From: Macrobrachium rosenbergii
Lineage: Eukaryota > Arthropoda > Malacostraca > Decapoda > Palaemonidae
Length of the DNA stretch: 64,000 nt
NCBI RefSeq assembly: GCF_040412425.1
Contig: NC_089781.1
Location: 49,034,727-49,098,726 of the forward strand
Reading direction: 5' to 3'
Shown in pieces: positions 43,187 to 55,231 of the stretch. The position numbers and the translations under genes were made by a program. Numbering within the stretch: position 1 is the first letter of the stretch; the number at the start of each line of letters is the position of its first letter. A model generated the notes under the pieces. That model made no database searches and was not told the origin of the DNA. It saw only the letters and a program-made list of their open reading frames with translations.

Positions 43187-43550
43187 AAACGGGGTTTGAA
43201 CCCGAAGGGAAATGAAAACCCTATTTTTGGTCTGGGAGCCGCGAGAGCCTCATGCAGTTACGTCTGCCTTGGGCAGCGCCCCGGCTAAATCCCTTATCAG
43301 AGAACTTATAGCACAGGGTTGGCACATATTCATTCCGGTTAACGGAAGCTTGTCACTATTGTGATAGGATATCAGGTCTTGGGGGGTCTGCACTTTGACC
43401 CCCTATCCGCTGCATTGATGAATCAATTCATGGCTAAACATCTCCACTGGTTACACCTTTCCATTTGCGCTTCGAATGAATCGGGTCAAAACGCGACTAC
43501 GCATCTACTGCGCATGCGCATATTGCCAACCCAATGTAGGAATAGCCGCG
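43187..43550 (+). repeat. DIRS-C inverted terminal repeat, left
   Basis: It is the inverted counterpart of 49963-50303. It contains GGGAGCCGCGAGAGCCTCAT and TCACTATTGTGATAGGATAT. The outermost ~45 bases (ACGGGGTTTGAACCCGAAGG...) extend beyond the match with the other end. Confidence 0.9.
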
Positions 43551-43625
43551 CCTCCCTAAAAGGTTATACTCCCTGCAAATGAAGGGGTGGGCATAACCCA
43601 ATTAATTAATGCTAACTGGGAGGGT

Positions 43626-43726
43626 CTGAGGCTCTCGCGGCTCCCAGACTAAAAATAGGGTTTTCATTTCCCTTCGGGTTCAAACCCCGTTTTTTTGTCA
43701 AAGGGAGCCGCGAGAGCCTCATGCAG
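43626..43726. repeat. DIRS-C internal complementary region
   Basis: GTCTGAGGCTCTCGCGGCTC through AAACCCCGTTTT is the reverse complement of the left outer end. TTTTGTCAAAGGGAGCCGCG through ATGCAG is that of the right outer end. The junction is a T-run, matching the AAA/TTT at the insertion site. Confidence 0.92.
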
Positions 43727-44100
43727 GTGTACCAGAGAACATTTTAAAGAGGCTTTTTGTATATTTATAAAGCCGTCAAACATCATTTGACAGGGAGGAT
43801 GGACTTTTAGCCACTATCCCTAACCAAAAAAGCTTTTTCGCTTCCCTTTGGGTTCAAAACCAAATCTAAAATCCTTTCCTTTACGGCTGTAACAGCCCAC
43901 CCTTTAAGCTGTCTCCGAAGAGACTGTGTATTGGTGAAGAGCAAAAGAAATACACTATAATAGGAAAAAATAACCTACTGGTTTTTAAAACACTCACTCA
44001 CTTTAAAGGAAGAGTTCCTCTTGCCAGCCAATTCACCTTCCGGGCGTCCTTATCTCTTGCCTACGACTTTGCCGAGGGATATGCATGCAGTCTGGACACC

Positions 44101-45005
44101 TCACATTTGTTTAACATAGTGTTTGACAAGCACTATGTACTTGGATACGTCCTCCATACTAAAGTTACCGAAAAAGGCAAGTGAGGCTGCGTACTTACGG
44201 AGGTCATGTGACTTTGGGTCTGATCCTGGGCATAGATCTACAATTAACTTACAAATGCTGGTTCTGAGGCTTTCTAGGCAAAGTGGGGTGCTTTCGTTTG
44301 GTACCAAAAAGAGAGGGGCCCTTGCGTGATATGGTTGGCGCGATCAAGGTACTTTTTCACTGTGGCCACTGGACACAGCTTCGGATTAGAGGGCAAAGGA
44401 GGGATAACTATGGGTTTCCGTCTATGAAACGGATTCTCATTTTTAGCTAAAAAATCTCCGAATGAAAAAGTTACTTTATTCTTTCCGAAAGAACAAAACT
44501 GATCTCCTCTTTTTAGCGCATGGATCTCCGCTGATCTGGCTCCCATCGCCAGGCCCACTAAAAACAATGTTTTTTCTAACAAAAATTTCATATTATTGTC
44601 TGAACGTCTGTTCAGAGCAGCTAGGACTATATCTATATCCCATGATAATTCACATGGTTGTTCACTCTGCCTGCAGAGAGCCATTGATTTCATCATCATT
44701 TCAAACACTTCTGAATGCACCTCTACTCCGAACTCCATGCCTTAAAGGAACCGCAAGGGCCGCCTTGTGATTTTTAATATTAGAGGGAGCCAACTTTTTT
44801 ACGTCAAATACAAACACAAAGAACTCCCCCATGAAGTTATTTTCGATGGTAGTTGGTTTACGGTCCCTAACAAATGAGAAATTTGTTCCACACTGACTGA
44901 TACTGTTTGGCGGATTTCCCCTTAATATTAGTGATTAAGAATTCCCCGACTTCAGGTGACCATTCCATGAAGCACAGGGATCTGAGAAAGTCCACACGTG
45001 AAGGC
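44101..45005 (-). pseudogene. DIRS-C tyrosine recombinase, broken
   Basis: Reading from 45005 down, the N-terminal domain appears in shifting frames: FLRSLCFMEWSPEVGEFLIT, KQYQSVWNKFLI and FVFDVKKLAPSNIKNHKAAL. The catalytic domain lies at 44738-44101: LAMGARSAEIHALKRG (Arg), FLAKNENPFHRRKP (Lys), CPVATVKKYLDRA, then after a frameshift SHDLRKYAASLAFF (His, Arg) and VKHYVKQM (Tyr). The usual Trp two residues after the conserved Gly is absent here. The gene has several frameshifts, so no whole enzyme can be made. It belongs to the same fold as the DIRS-A/B recombinases but is far diverged. Confidence 0.8.
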
Positions 45006-45049
45006 TTTTCGTCAGAAAGGAGGAGGCGTGACAGTTATCCTTGAACCTG

Positions 45050-46664
45050 CTGGGAAAGAATAGGAAGATGTAGTGGCTTGTGATGAAAAGTCAGCTTCTG
45101 TAGGGTTCAAACCAAGGGCTGTTCGGCCACATTGGAGCAATCACTACTCCTCCCCTTGAACTCCTTGAGGAGTTGTACTGCTTTCATTAATAAATTCGTT
45201 GGGGGAAACAGATAAATGTTCCCCAGCAGGTTCCAGTCCAGCGAAAAGCACGTCTCTGGCCACTGCTCAAGGTCGTGATAGGGGTGACAAAATTCGGTAA
45301 TTTGTGATTGTTATGTGTTTGCGAACAGATCTACCTGAAGATATGGGTGATCTTGGAGGATCCCGCTGAATGACAGGCTGTCCAGTTCCCACTCCCTTCC
45401 TGGGCTTTGGATCTGGAGAGGGGAGTCCGCTAGGACATTCTGAGCTCCCGCAAGGTGGGATGCTGACAGAGACCATTTCTTCACCTGAGCTAATCTCATG
45501 ATCCCCAGCACTATATGATTCAGTGGCTTTGACCTTGATCCCCCATGCTTTAAGCATTGTACCACCGGCTTGTTGTCTATGAACAACTGAATGTGAGTTC
45601 CCTCTTGGGTTTCAGTCCCTTGAGTGACAGGAGCACTGCCATCATTTCTTTGATATTGATATGGCAAGATCTGAGGGCTCCCGACCACTTGAGTGTCCCC
45701 CCCATCCGTCCTTCGCCGAAGCATCCGTATGAATGGTCACTGAGACTGGTTTCAGGGCCTGATTCGATGCCCACTGTTTGAGCACTGTCTTGCACCTCCT
45801 TTTCATTGGGACCTTGTGGTCTCTGAACGACTTGTTTGCCTTTAAAATGAGAATCCGGTTCAAATCCTTCAAAGTCGTTTTCAAGACTATATCTACTATT
45901 GATGCAAACAGTAGTTTGCCCTGCAGCACTTCTAGGTTCCTTCTGGAAAAACTCTTGGCTTTTCTGAACCTCTTTACCTGATCTACTATTGACCTCCTGG
46001 AGGTCTCCTGGTAGGGCTAGCTTTTCGCTTTCTAGACACCATTGTAGGCCTAGCCATCTGAAATTCTTTTCTGGCTTCAGCCGTGACTTTTCCCAGTTGA
46101 TTAGGAACCCGAAGTCCTGCAAGGTCTGAACCCTCTGGGGGCTACATTGAGGCCAAATGGCATCACTTTGAATTTGTACGACTGGCGACCCAGACGGAAT
46201 CCTAGATACTGGCGAAAATGAGGTTGGATTGGAATGTGCCAACATGCGTCTTTGAAGTCGATAGAAGAGGTGTAGCTGTCCTTTGGCAAGGTATGTCTTA
46301 TCTGATCTATCATCAGCATTTTGAATTAGGGACAGTTTATTGCTTTGTTGAGGACAGAGGGGTCCAGAATGACTCTGCTTTCCTGAGAGTCCCTCTTTGG
46401 AACACTGAAAAGCCTCCCCTGGAACCTGATAAAGTGGCATTTCTCTATTGTGTCCTTTATTAGCATTTTGTTCACAAATAGGATCGACTCTTTTGTGCTG
46501 CGCTGATGAAAGTATTTGTTGCGGAAGGGGCCCTTCCAATCCCAGCGCAGACCTTTCAATACCACTTGATAGGCCCAAGGGGACACTTTCCAGGCTTCCT
46601 GGAACCTCTTCAGTCTGCCCCCAACCTGAAATGTCTCATTGGTTGAATTGACCTCTACCACCAC
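45050..46664 (-). pseudogene. DIRS-C RT-RNase H, RT active site deleted
   Basis: The N-terminal RT part reads VGGRLKRFQEAWKVSPWAYQ, RFQGRLFSVPKRDSQESRVI, SSIDFKDACWHIPI, YLGFRLGRQSYKF and MPFGLNVAP. Near 46130 it jumps to QDFGFLINWEKSRLKPEKNF, so about 60 codons that include the YxDD motif in DIRS-A/B are missing. RNase H follows in pieces: IHTDASAKDGWGG, HINIKEMMAVLLSLKGL, LFIDNKPVVQCLKHGGS, SASHLAGAQNVLADS and YLQVDLFANT. Frameshifts occur between the pieces. Without the polymerase aspartates the enzyme cannot work. Confidence 0.82.
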
Positions 46665-46876
46665 CTCGTCCTCCCGTTACCTTTCTTCCCTTGAAAGGAC
46701 CCGCCTCTTCCACGACCACCTCAAGCCTCCTGGAACTGCCTAAATTGGGACTGTTGAGATGGCAGTGCACTGCTGCTCTTCAAGGATGGCTGAGAGTGCG
46801 GCATAGGGAATTGTTTATAGGAAGAGGGACCTTGTCCTGGGTCTGACGCAGGAAGAGCTGGTGCTTTAAAAGCCTT

Positions 46877-48583
46877 CTACCTGCGCTTTACCCCCCTTAG
46901 GTCTGCTTCCGGGTCATATCTTAGTAACTCCTCAAATTTGATACCTCGGTGGGTAGCAATATTATTCAACTTGGTTACTAGGTCCCTAGGGAAGAGGTCA
47001 CTACACATAGGGGAGGCGAAGAGGAGCTCCTTTACTGGCATAGACTTCTGGTCAGCGAATTTCAGGGCTTGACGTCTAAGTTTTAATTTGGACGCGCCAA
47101 GCCTCCAGAAGGTGAATGAAGATTGGACCCATGTTCCGAATTTGTAACCTTGGGAGCACTGAATCTCTTTGCTGGTCACAGCGGTATGCCTGAGATTACA
47201 TTAACGTCAAGGTTGTAATGCAGGACATTAACAGTTTCCTCGCCTTGAACTCCTGAACACACAGGGTGTAGGCAAGGTAAGGATTGTCCGCAAAAAAGCA
47301 TGAACGGGCATGGTTTGCTAGAAATTTGTCTTTCTTCATCACCTCTGTGAAGCCTGCTAATGGTTTTGTTATATCGTCCATGGGATCTGGCAGAACTGTT
47401 CCAAAGTCCTGGAGTTCCTTTAAAGAGAACTTCGTCCCATGGACAGCTGACTACCCAGTTCTTTTCCCAAGATTTGAACAGTTTATTGGTGACAGGTGGG
47501 AACTTCTCACCAACTGGTACTTTCCAGGCAGGAAGGTTCCTAGCAAGAACCTGGGTGCCCAGAGCACTACCTCCCAGGTCCTGGTAGATATTAGAAAGGA
47601 AGCCCTTCGCCTGATCCTGGGTAAAAATCATGGTTTCCTCCGGTACCATAGCCAGAGTCTTAGGTGTTTGGCATTGAAAGCGAAACTTACTACCTTTGAA
47701 GTGGACAAAAGGTTTTGCAAACTCTAGAGGGGTGCATACATCACTATCATAGAAGATGCCATCCACCGCTCTAGCTAGCCGTGATGCCACCACCCAGGGA
47801 TTATACTGCTCTGGCTCGTCCTCCACCACTCTCAAATCTAGGAAATCATCTATATTAATGGGTGGATCTGACACTTGTGCATGCTCCAGAGTCTGTCCCT
47901 GAGCCCCTGTATCCAAAGATTTTGCAAGTTGTAGTTCTATCAACTTGTCCAGCTTTTGATTCCATTGCAGACATCCTAGTTTTTGTACCGCAAACTTTCT
48001 CTTAGTAGAGGCAGTTGTGCGGACTGAAACATTATCCTCATCGATGTCCTAGGAGCTGATTTACTAGGGATGCTGCCAGGAATCGGTTGACCTATTGGGG
48101 GTCGAGGCTCAGCATCAGATAGATCCCCCTCATCACCCAGATTTTCAGATTCTCCCAAATCGATTTCATCCCCTGGTATGAAGGGGGGGGCACCAAAGTG
48201 GATGCATTAGGATCCACCACGACATCATCAGGTGAGTTCTCATAACCCCTGACCGACTGAATTCTGGCCATGGGGAAGAGAAAATCTCTTACACCTTTGT
48301 CTGGCAAATAGCCAAGAGGACCTTTTGGGCCGATTTTGGAGAATCCTCTTACCCATGCTCTTAAATGTTGTATACTAATATATGCCATAGAGCCAGAAAC
48401 AGTGTGATCGCCTGTGCGAGCCCATGACAGCCATTCAGTACATATGTCACACCCTTCCGGACTCCAGTATGGATGGTCCGTACCCTGTACACTGCAGGGA
48501 GCACACCCCCGACAAAACTCATGCTGAGTCTTGATGGAGTCTATCCATTTCTTACAGGCAGCATTAGCGCACTTATTTGGCAA
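46877..48583 (-). pseudogene. DIRS-C gag, frameshifted
   Basis: It starts at an acceptor-like TTTTCTTTTATAG (48588-48600), suggesting an upstream leader exon; no ATG is present at the frame start. The N-terminal zinc-binding domain (CANAACKKWI, CRGCAPCSV, YWSPEGCDICTEW) parallels exon 1 of DIRS-A/B gag. LRAWVRGFSKIG follows without the intron. The middle (47176-47943) has PEETMIFTQDQAKGFLSNIY, matching the conserved PKETVIFPRDQAQ block of the other gags. 46877-47179 supplies a basic C-terminal part (ATHRGIKFEELLRYDPEADL). At least two frameshifts separate these. Gag would bind RNA. Confidence 0.72.
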
Positions 48584-48599
48584 AGCCTATAAAAGAAAA

Positions 48600-49962
48600 T
48601 AATACTATGAAACACCACTAAAATGTTTAAGGAACTATGTTATATAAGCCATTACATCATGAGAAAAAAAAACGAGCATATAGTTTTTATATACTCGAAT
48701 GAGGTGACAATCATTGTATCATCTCTTTTTATATTCATGAATGAATGAGGTGTCTTTTTATATTCATGAATGAATGAGGTGACATTCATTCTACTATCTC
48801 GAATGGCTGGTTTCATGCCCCGTCGACATCCCTGTTCGAGGCTCGTCTCCAATGGGTGCTAGGCACAAGGGAAAAGGGGGAGGGGGTACTCACTGGGGGA
48901 GAGCTACAACTGAAGGGCAATCTATGATCACGAACAAGGAAGTCGAATAATACTGGGATTATGTCAGTTCCATGACAGAGCAACAGGTAAATCCATGCCA
49001 TTCGAGTCGAGGGTATCATAGACCAAGAATGTGGGCTACCATGTAGGCTTAGCCTAGACTAGGGGATCTAGGTATATCCAATATAGGACATCGATCGCCC
49101 CAGACGAATAACTTTGGCAAGAATCGATACTCACGACTTCATTGGTGCATGGCAACAACCTTACAGCTAACAGAACGACATATCTGTATTTGAGTTCATA
49201 ACTCATTTCTATACTACACTATTCGACATAAAGGAGCTACTATTTCGAATCAATTCGACATAAAAAAGTTACTATTTCGAATCAATTCGTCATGAGTAAA
49301 ACTACTATTTCGAAATAATTCGACTTGAGGTATCTGGTAACTCGAATGGGAGCCAGTGTATCATATGCAATTTTTGTTACGAAACGATTCTAGAATGTTC
49401 CAGAAGCCCAAATCATTTTTTCCCAACCGATAATGGGACATAAATCGGAGGTTTTACACAAAAAACTCTAACAAAATGTCCAAAATATAGTTATGTCACA
49501 TAAATAACACCAAAAAGAATTACCTTAAATACCGAAAGCGGCTATCATCCGCTTCGGTAAAGCTAAAAGTACCAAAGGTTAGCCTAACTTTAGCGCTAGC
49601 GCTAGCGTTCGGGCTATCGATAATTTCATAACAAGCAGGTTTATATAAACTTTCCAAGCATGTTTAACAGTTCACGCTAGGGTTTTTTGACATGCTGAAT
49701 CTAAAAAATCCTACCCTAACCTATGCTTTTCGCTTTAATTAAGGCAGAATCCTAGCCTAAATACGGGTAGCTGTATGACGCTCCCGAGCCATCATTTCGG
49801 ACACTAAAAAATATATGAAAATATTAGTTAAGCAGGACTAAATTTTGTGACTGCGGTAGGGCAGGTACTTATCTTATTCCCCGTTGACTGAGATGAAGAC
49901 TCCATGCCAAATAAAGTTGAAATCCTTCAAATTAAGCCAGAAAAGATTTTACCACACACCAA
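48600..49962 (-). other. DIRS-C leader with short tandem repeats
   Basis: No coding sequence is recognised. Two copies of TTTTTATATTCATGAATGAA with TGAGGTG lie at 48725-48790. Three ~37-bp units built on ACTATTTCGAA and AATTCGAC lie at about 49240-49330. GCTAGCGCTAGCGCTAGC-like palindromic sequence is near 49590. A poly-G run lies near 48870. Confidence 0.45.
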
Positions 49963-50303
49963 AAAGCGTGGCTAGAAAAACATTGGGTTGGCAACATGCG
50001 CATGCACAGTAGATGTGTAGTCGCGTTTTGACCCACTTCATTCGAACTAGCCACGGAAGCGCAAATGGAAAGGTGTAACCAGTGGAGATGTTTAGCCATG
50101 AATTGATTCATCAATGCAGCGGATAGGGGGTCAAAGTGCAGACCCCCCCGAGACCTGATATCCTATCACAATAGTGACAAGCTTCCGTTAACCGGAATAC
50201 GTGCCAACCCTGTGCTATAAGTTCTCTGATAAGGGATTTAGCCGGGGCGCTGCCTAAGGCAGACGTAACTGCATGAGGCTCTCGCAGCTCCCTTTGACTA
50301 AAA
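49963..50303 (-). repeat. DIRS-C inverted terminal repeat, right
   Basis: It matches the reverse complement of 43230-43550, for example CATGAATTGATTCATCAATG and CAGCGGATAGGGGGTCAAAG. The ORF across 49932-50114 is a shadow. Confidence 0.9.
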
Positions 50304-51010
50304 ATGTTATATTGAGGGACATGCTTGGTGGGATTATTTTGTAATAATGAAATTAATATTGGGAAATGGTCACTTGTATATACGTCATCAACTGTATTCC
50401 AATCCAATCTGTCAACTACTGTATGTTTGTTGTACATGGAGTTAAGTCGATTGAGGAAAATGTTCCATGTGTTTTAGAAAAATATGTAATTTCATTATCA
50501 TTTGTACAGCACATGTCATATGAATCTATGAATTCTTCTATTTTACTTCCTGCTCTATTTCAGTCTGTACAATTACAGTCCCACATTGGGTTGTGAGCAT
50601 TAAAATCACCTACTATTAAGTAAATCTTTAAGTTTGTCAAAGTCGTAATTTTTATTATGTTGGTTGTATAAATTATAAATTACATAATTATCATTTTTTA
50701 TTCATATTTTAATACTTGATACTTGAAGTTGAAAACACGAACAGTGAATCACCTAGGATGAATTATTAGTACTTGCAGATCAGTAAAGTTTACAGGTACT
50801 TTGTCATAACATACTTTATGTGCATACTGTATATAGCAGTACCTAAATTTCCTTGTTCCTCTCTAGATGTAGACACTAAGGTATATTTGTCTATTGTTAA
50901 TATTGCTTTGTTGGCATGTTGTAAACTAATATCATTGGTTCTTATTCCCTTAGTAATCACTGTATTTCTCCCAAATGTAATCTGGTCTGTAGACCATTTA
51001 CGTTCCATTG
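50304..51010 (-). pseudogene. Endonuclease domain, non-LTR copy 1
   Basis: The minus strand from about 51008 encodes TFGRNTVITKGIRTNDISL and KAILTIDKYTLVSTSREEQG. The APE-type endonuclease motif GDFNAHNPMWDC is at 50573-50612. The domain end VDDVYTSDHFPILISL, carrying the catalytic SDH, lies at about 50345-50395. These blocks are in order for the apurinic-like endonuclease that nicks target DNA in I/Jockey-type elements. Frames change between blocks, so the gene is dead. It continues into RT across the DIRS-C insertion. Confidence 0.75.
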
Positions 51011-51539
51011 TATAATATAATTATTGAAAATATTATGTTAGTGTGTTCAAGTGTAATTTTCTTTTTGTGGATCATCAATCCGCATTTTTACAAATATTTT
51101 ATTTATGATATTTATTTGTTTTTCTTTATAAGATATTAGGTGTTCAATGCACATACAGTCCATTTTGTGATTGTCTAAACTAGTAGTTTCTTTATTTTTG
51201 TAACTTATAAAATTTTGTATAGTGTTTGTTAAACTGCCCTTTGTTATGCTTTCGGTTTTGCTGCACAGTTCAGTGAAACATTCATTACATCCACAAGTGT
51301 TTTCATGTTTTTTTCTTTTATTTACTCTTGCTGCACCTATTATTGGTGATGGAGTAATCTATTCCCCCATCACATAATCATTCTTGTCAATGGCTTGTTC
51401 CTCTAATATTTCTTTGATGTTCTGGGTATCTGTTTCCATTGGTTTTATTATTACTTTAGGAGACTAAGGTATATTCTTATTTTTTGGTTTATGTGCTTTC
51501 TTGGGGTTGGTTTTTTGTTGGTCTTGGGTGGAGTTCTTT

Positions 51540-52761
51540 CTAAAGGCCTTTTTTTTTTTTTTTAGCTTCTAATTCATCAGAACTATCTTCTAATATTTCT
51601 GTGGTGCTTGCATTATCTTCTAGTGTTTCCATTTCTCTTAATATCTCAAATGAATTTGAGCAAATATTTGTATACATTTCTTGGTTCTTTGCTATATTAG
51701 TTTCTTCTTGCAAAGTGGTTATTTTTCTTTGGGGTTGATCTATCAGGGTTTTGTTACTCTTACCTATTTCCATTTTTGTTTCATTGTTTGATCTTTTTAC
51801 AGCAGGAAACGTTTGTTTCCTAGCAGGATCATGCATTTCTCTAACTTTTAATTCTAATTTGGCTTCTTTTATAGGCATTCCTGTCCTTTCCTGAAGTAAT
51901 TGTAATTCTGTATTGTATATATAATACATAAATTCCTTAGATCTTGAATGGTGATTTTGTCCACAGTTCACGCATTTTGGTTCACCACACCTCCATTGAG
52001 TGGTATGTTTGTCAGATCCACAATACGCACATGTAGATGTATTACGGCAATTTTTCCTTGTACAGTATCTCCATACGTACTACAGTTTTGGCACTGTAGT
52101 GGTTTTGGTACATACGGTCTCAGTTCTCTGCTTTGGCCCAAGATTTTCATTTTTAAGGGTAATTCATGGCCTTCAAATTTTATCTTTGCTATTCTCAATG
52201 AATTTCTGTTACTCCGTCTGCTGGCTATGTTGTATGTTTCACAATCTGGTACATTGTTGTACCTTTTTTTAAAGGGAATCCAGCAATATATTCTTTTCTA
52301 TTGGTTCATTATTACAAGGGAGTATTATGGTACCCTGTACGCTGTTCATATTGTCATGTTTTTATATGTACTTTTACATTATCAACATTTTTTATAGTTG
52401 AGTAATTTTCTGATTGATTTTTTGTTGTGGTTTCTATCAACCACACCTGGTCTTTTATTTGTCTGAATGACATTTCTGTAGTTTTCTAATTTCAATGCCG
52501 ATATTTTCTTCTCTGTTTCTAAGATCAGGAATCTTGACCAACTTCCACTCCCTCGAGGTGAGTCAAGGTTGGGTCAAGATATTTGGTTTTTTTGGGTTTG
52601 TTTTTCATTGGAGCATAGGGATCCAGTGTAATTACATTAGGAATTTTATTTGATTTTTCCAGAGAAAGGTTGTCAGAGGAAGTTCCAGTGGTTGTCAACT
52701 GTGCCGAGTCACTACCATCAAAGGGCCCAGGGGTACTTGAATCTTTATTTCTACTTATCAT
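51540..52761 (-). pseudogene. ORF1 (gag-like) protein, non-LTR copy 1
   Basis: The start ATG is near 52761: MISRNKDSSTPGPFDGSDSA and a Lys/Pro-rich part. After broken sequence, 52198-51968 reads IKFEGHELPLKMKILGQSRE and LRPYVPKPLQCQNCSTYG, the entry to the CCHC knuckle region. The next frame (51971-51540) begins NCGQNHHSRSKEF, a last degenerate knuckle. It continues YNTELQLLQERTGMPIKEAK and ends in acidic and Lys-rich sequence. This order (RNA-recognition-like fold, zinc knuckles, coiled part) is typical of ORF1 proteins of the Jockey/I group, which bind element RNA. Several frameshifts and lost Cys residues show decay. Confidence 0.78.
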
Positions 52762-52770
52762 AAAGATCTG

Positions 52771-53880
52771 CAGTTAAAAAAAAGGGAAAAATTAAACCTG
52801 AAAACATTAGCCTTTCATGAAGTTTATCCTTCCACCAATGGCACAAGTGAGAGCTGACTCCCAAATGTCTGCGTCCCTACCCTACCCCACAGGGGATGGC
52901 ACAACATGATTAGAGTGGCCCAAGTGTAAGCCAAACCTGCTTGCTAAGACCGAAGGTATTACAAGAATACTACAGTATCATCCCCACCCTAATCACATTA
53001 TGGGCAAACCAGCTAGAATGCCTGAGAGTCCTATCCCAAGAACCAGACACCCCCTGGAATCCATGGTCCAGCCCTAAAGAACAGTTCTGCCTTTGAGCTA
53101 TCAATCTGATAACTCTCAGCTTCAAACATTATCAGACAGTTGATGGTCCTACCACAGTTCCCACTATTTAGCTTCGGATATAAACCCAACCCCAGCTATG
53201 ATATCTTTTCATATTTATCAGGTCCTATAAATTTTAGTAAAAGTGGAAAATTCCACAAAAATTAATCCAAACAAATATATAATGGCATATGGGACTCTTG
53301 GACTAAAACCCGGGAACAGATTCCTGAGGTTCAAGAGCCCCCTCACCACGTCATGGTGATCCGACATCGAGGGGGTTGAAGACAATAAAACAGGTAAATA
53401 TGACCCAGTTTGCTTTATTGTCTGTCCTCCTCTCCCCTTACCAAGAGAGGAGGGAATTTGCATCCCTTCATTGCCAATGAAAATACTGGTGCTCAGTCAG
53501 ATATCTAACCTGCACTCATATCTGTCTAGCTTGTATATGGAATAGCACTCTTGACTCTCCATTTACTGGACAGGAAGGAAGAAAAAGAGAGAGAAGAGAA
53601 CCAGTCGTGCCTATCCTGCCTCCAGCCGACTAGACACCTAGATGATGTGCTACCTGTCCCAAAGGGAGCTGGGCTTGCTATCCAACCTGTTGAGCAACCC
53701 CCACTGGTCCAAGGAAAGCACGCTCAAGGCTAGTGGGCAACATTCTGCAGGTAAAAATCATGCAGATGATCATACCTGATCACTTCTCCGCACATCATGA
53801 GCTCTTGTCCTAGCTGCAAATCTCCTACACTGAAAGACAAGACGCCTGTGGATCAACTTACAGAGCTAGGTGATAGTGTA
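52771..53880. other. Unassigned DNA with a dispersed repeat
   Basis: No credible gene is seen. Bases ~53190-53400 resemble ~2640-2870 (GTGGAAAATTCCAC, then TGAGGTTCAAGAGCCCCCTC). It probably includes the 5' untranslated part of the non-LTR element at its left edge, but I cannot fix that border. Confidence 0.4.
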
Positions 53881-54446
53881 CAGTCATACCTCGAACTTAC
53901 GCGAGGTTAGGTTCCGGAGCCCCTCGTGCAAGGTGAATTTTCGGAAGTAAGTTTGGCATGGTCTTTAAAAATGCTAATAAATGTTTATTTCAGAGTTTAA
54001 GTACTAAATATGACCCTAATCATGCTCCCAAAGTATTAAGCTAACTTTTAAATGAACTAAAGTTAGTGTAATTTTATTTAAAATTTAGCTTATTACCCTT
54101 AAAAAGGAATACAGTAAATGGTTGACATAAAAATTGAGTACTGCACAGTTTCATAATAGCGCATTTACAGTAGGTGCGTTAGATTATACTAATGTTACCC
54201 TTAATTCATGGGATGCCGTTTTCTTTGTCACTTAGAGTAAAAGCTGTTTTCTTTGCGTCACTAGGCAAAACGTCATGTGTCACAGTCGTAAAAAAAGTAG
54301 CCTACAATTCCATAAAATATCGAAAACATGTACATAATGTTCGTAGAAGGTAGTACAGTACAGGTAAAATTCAATCAATTTAAAATTATATGCTGTACAG
54401 GTAATGACGTACAGAGAAATAATAAAAGTTGTTTGAACGTATGTTT

Positions 54447-54593
<147 letters not shown>

Positions 54594-55231
54594 AATAAAG
54601 TAACTGTACTGCTTTTGTATCGTATTCATGCGCAAACATATAAATACAAATTTTCCATTCTGATTTTACGCCTAAAAACACGAAAACTTAAAAATTAAAC
54701 ACACTTTCTACAGGGGTATCATCTTTGAAAATTGCAGGGTATCACATCTTGTAAAAGTACACCAACTGAACGTGCTGTAATTACATGCACATACAGATTG
54801 CACCAGCACTTTTCTCCGAGGTGAACAGAGTAATTTTCAAAGAATGACACTTATACAACTCTTAGTTACATCTCTGATATTACATTAAAGAATTCATTTT
54901 ATCAAATGAGCGCGACTGAACAACCTCATCTCAAGGTCATGTAAAGTCCTTGTGACAAAGACTTTGCAAATGGACATAATACTTGTATGATATTTATGTA
55001 CAGAAATATAAATATAAATTTTCCATATCGATTTTACAGTTAAAAGCATGAAAACTTATAAATGTACTTCAAACATTAAACAAGCATTTTCTGCAGGGGT
55101 ATCATCTTTGAAAAGTGCAGTAACTTTGCAAATGGGTATCACATCTTGTAAAAGTACACTAACTGAATGTGCTGAAATTAACTTTGCATCATATTTATGC
55201 ATGTACAAAAATAAAAATAATACATTTTCGA

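Larger units (their letters stand above)
43187..50303 (-). mobile_element. DIRS retrotransposon DIRS-C, divergent lineage
   Basis: Inverted terminal repeats lie at about 43187-43550 and 49963-50303, and the internal complementary region at 43626-43726 is on the recombinase side. Genes run on the minus strand in the order gag, RT-RNase H, recombinase. The terminal sequences and proteins differ strongly from DIRS-A and DIRS-B, so this is a separate family. It inserted at AAA in non-LTR copy 1; the unoccupied site in copy 2 reads CTGCTTTATAAATGTTATAT (about 63299). Multiple frameshifts and an RT core deletion make it inactive. Confidence 0.9.
29430..52770 (-). mobile_element. I-clade non-LTR retrotransposon, copy 1, fragmented
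   Basis: Aligning to copy 2 shows one element split into pieces at about 29430-30160, 30433-30862, 32373-32533, 42298-42406, 42757-43186 and 50304-52770. Read on the minus strand these give ORF1 with zinc knuckle, endonuclease, RT N-terminus and RNase H. Two internal deletions relative to copy 2 remove most of the RT core and the RT-RNase H linker (at about 30045) and about 180 bp (at about 30560). The limits are approximate. It is old and inactive and acted as landing ground for at least five later elements. Confidence 0.75.

Noticed and set aside
49932..50437. Minus-strand ORFs across the DIRS-C terminal repeat
   Set aside because: They are formed by the inverted repeat joined to the endonuclease end; the mirror copy at 43361-43582 shows the same shadow frame.
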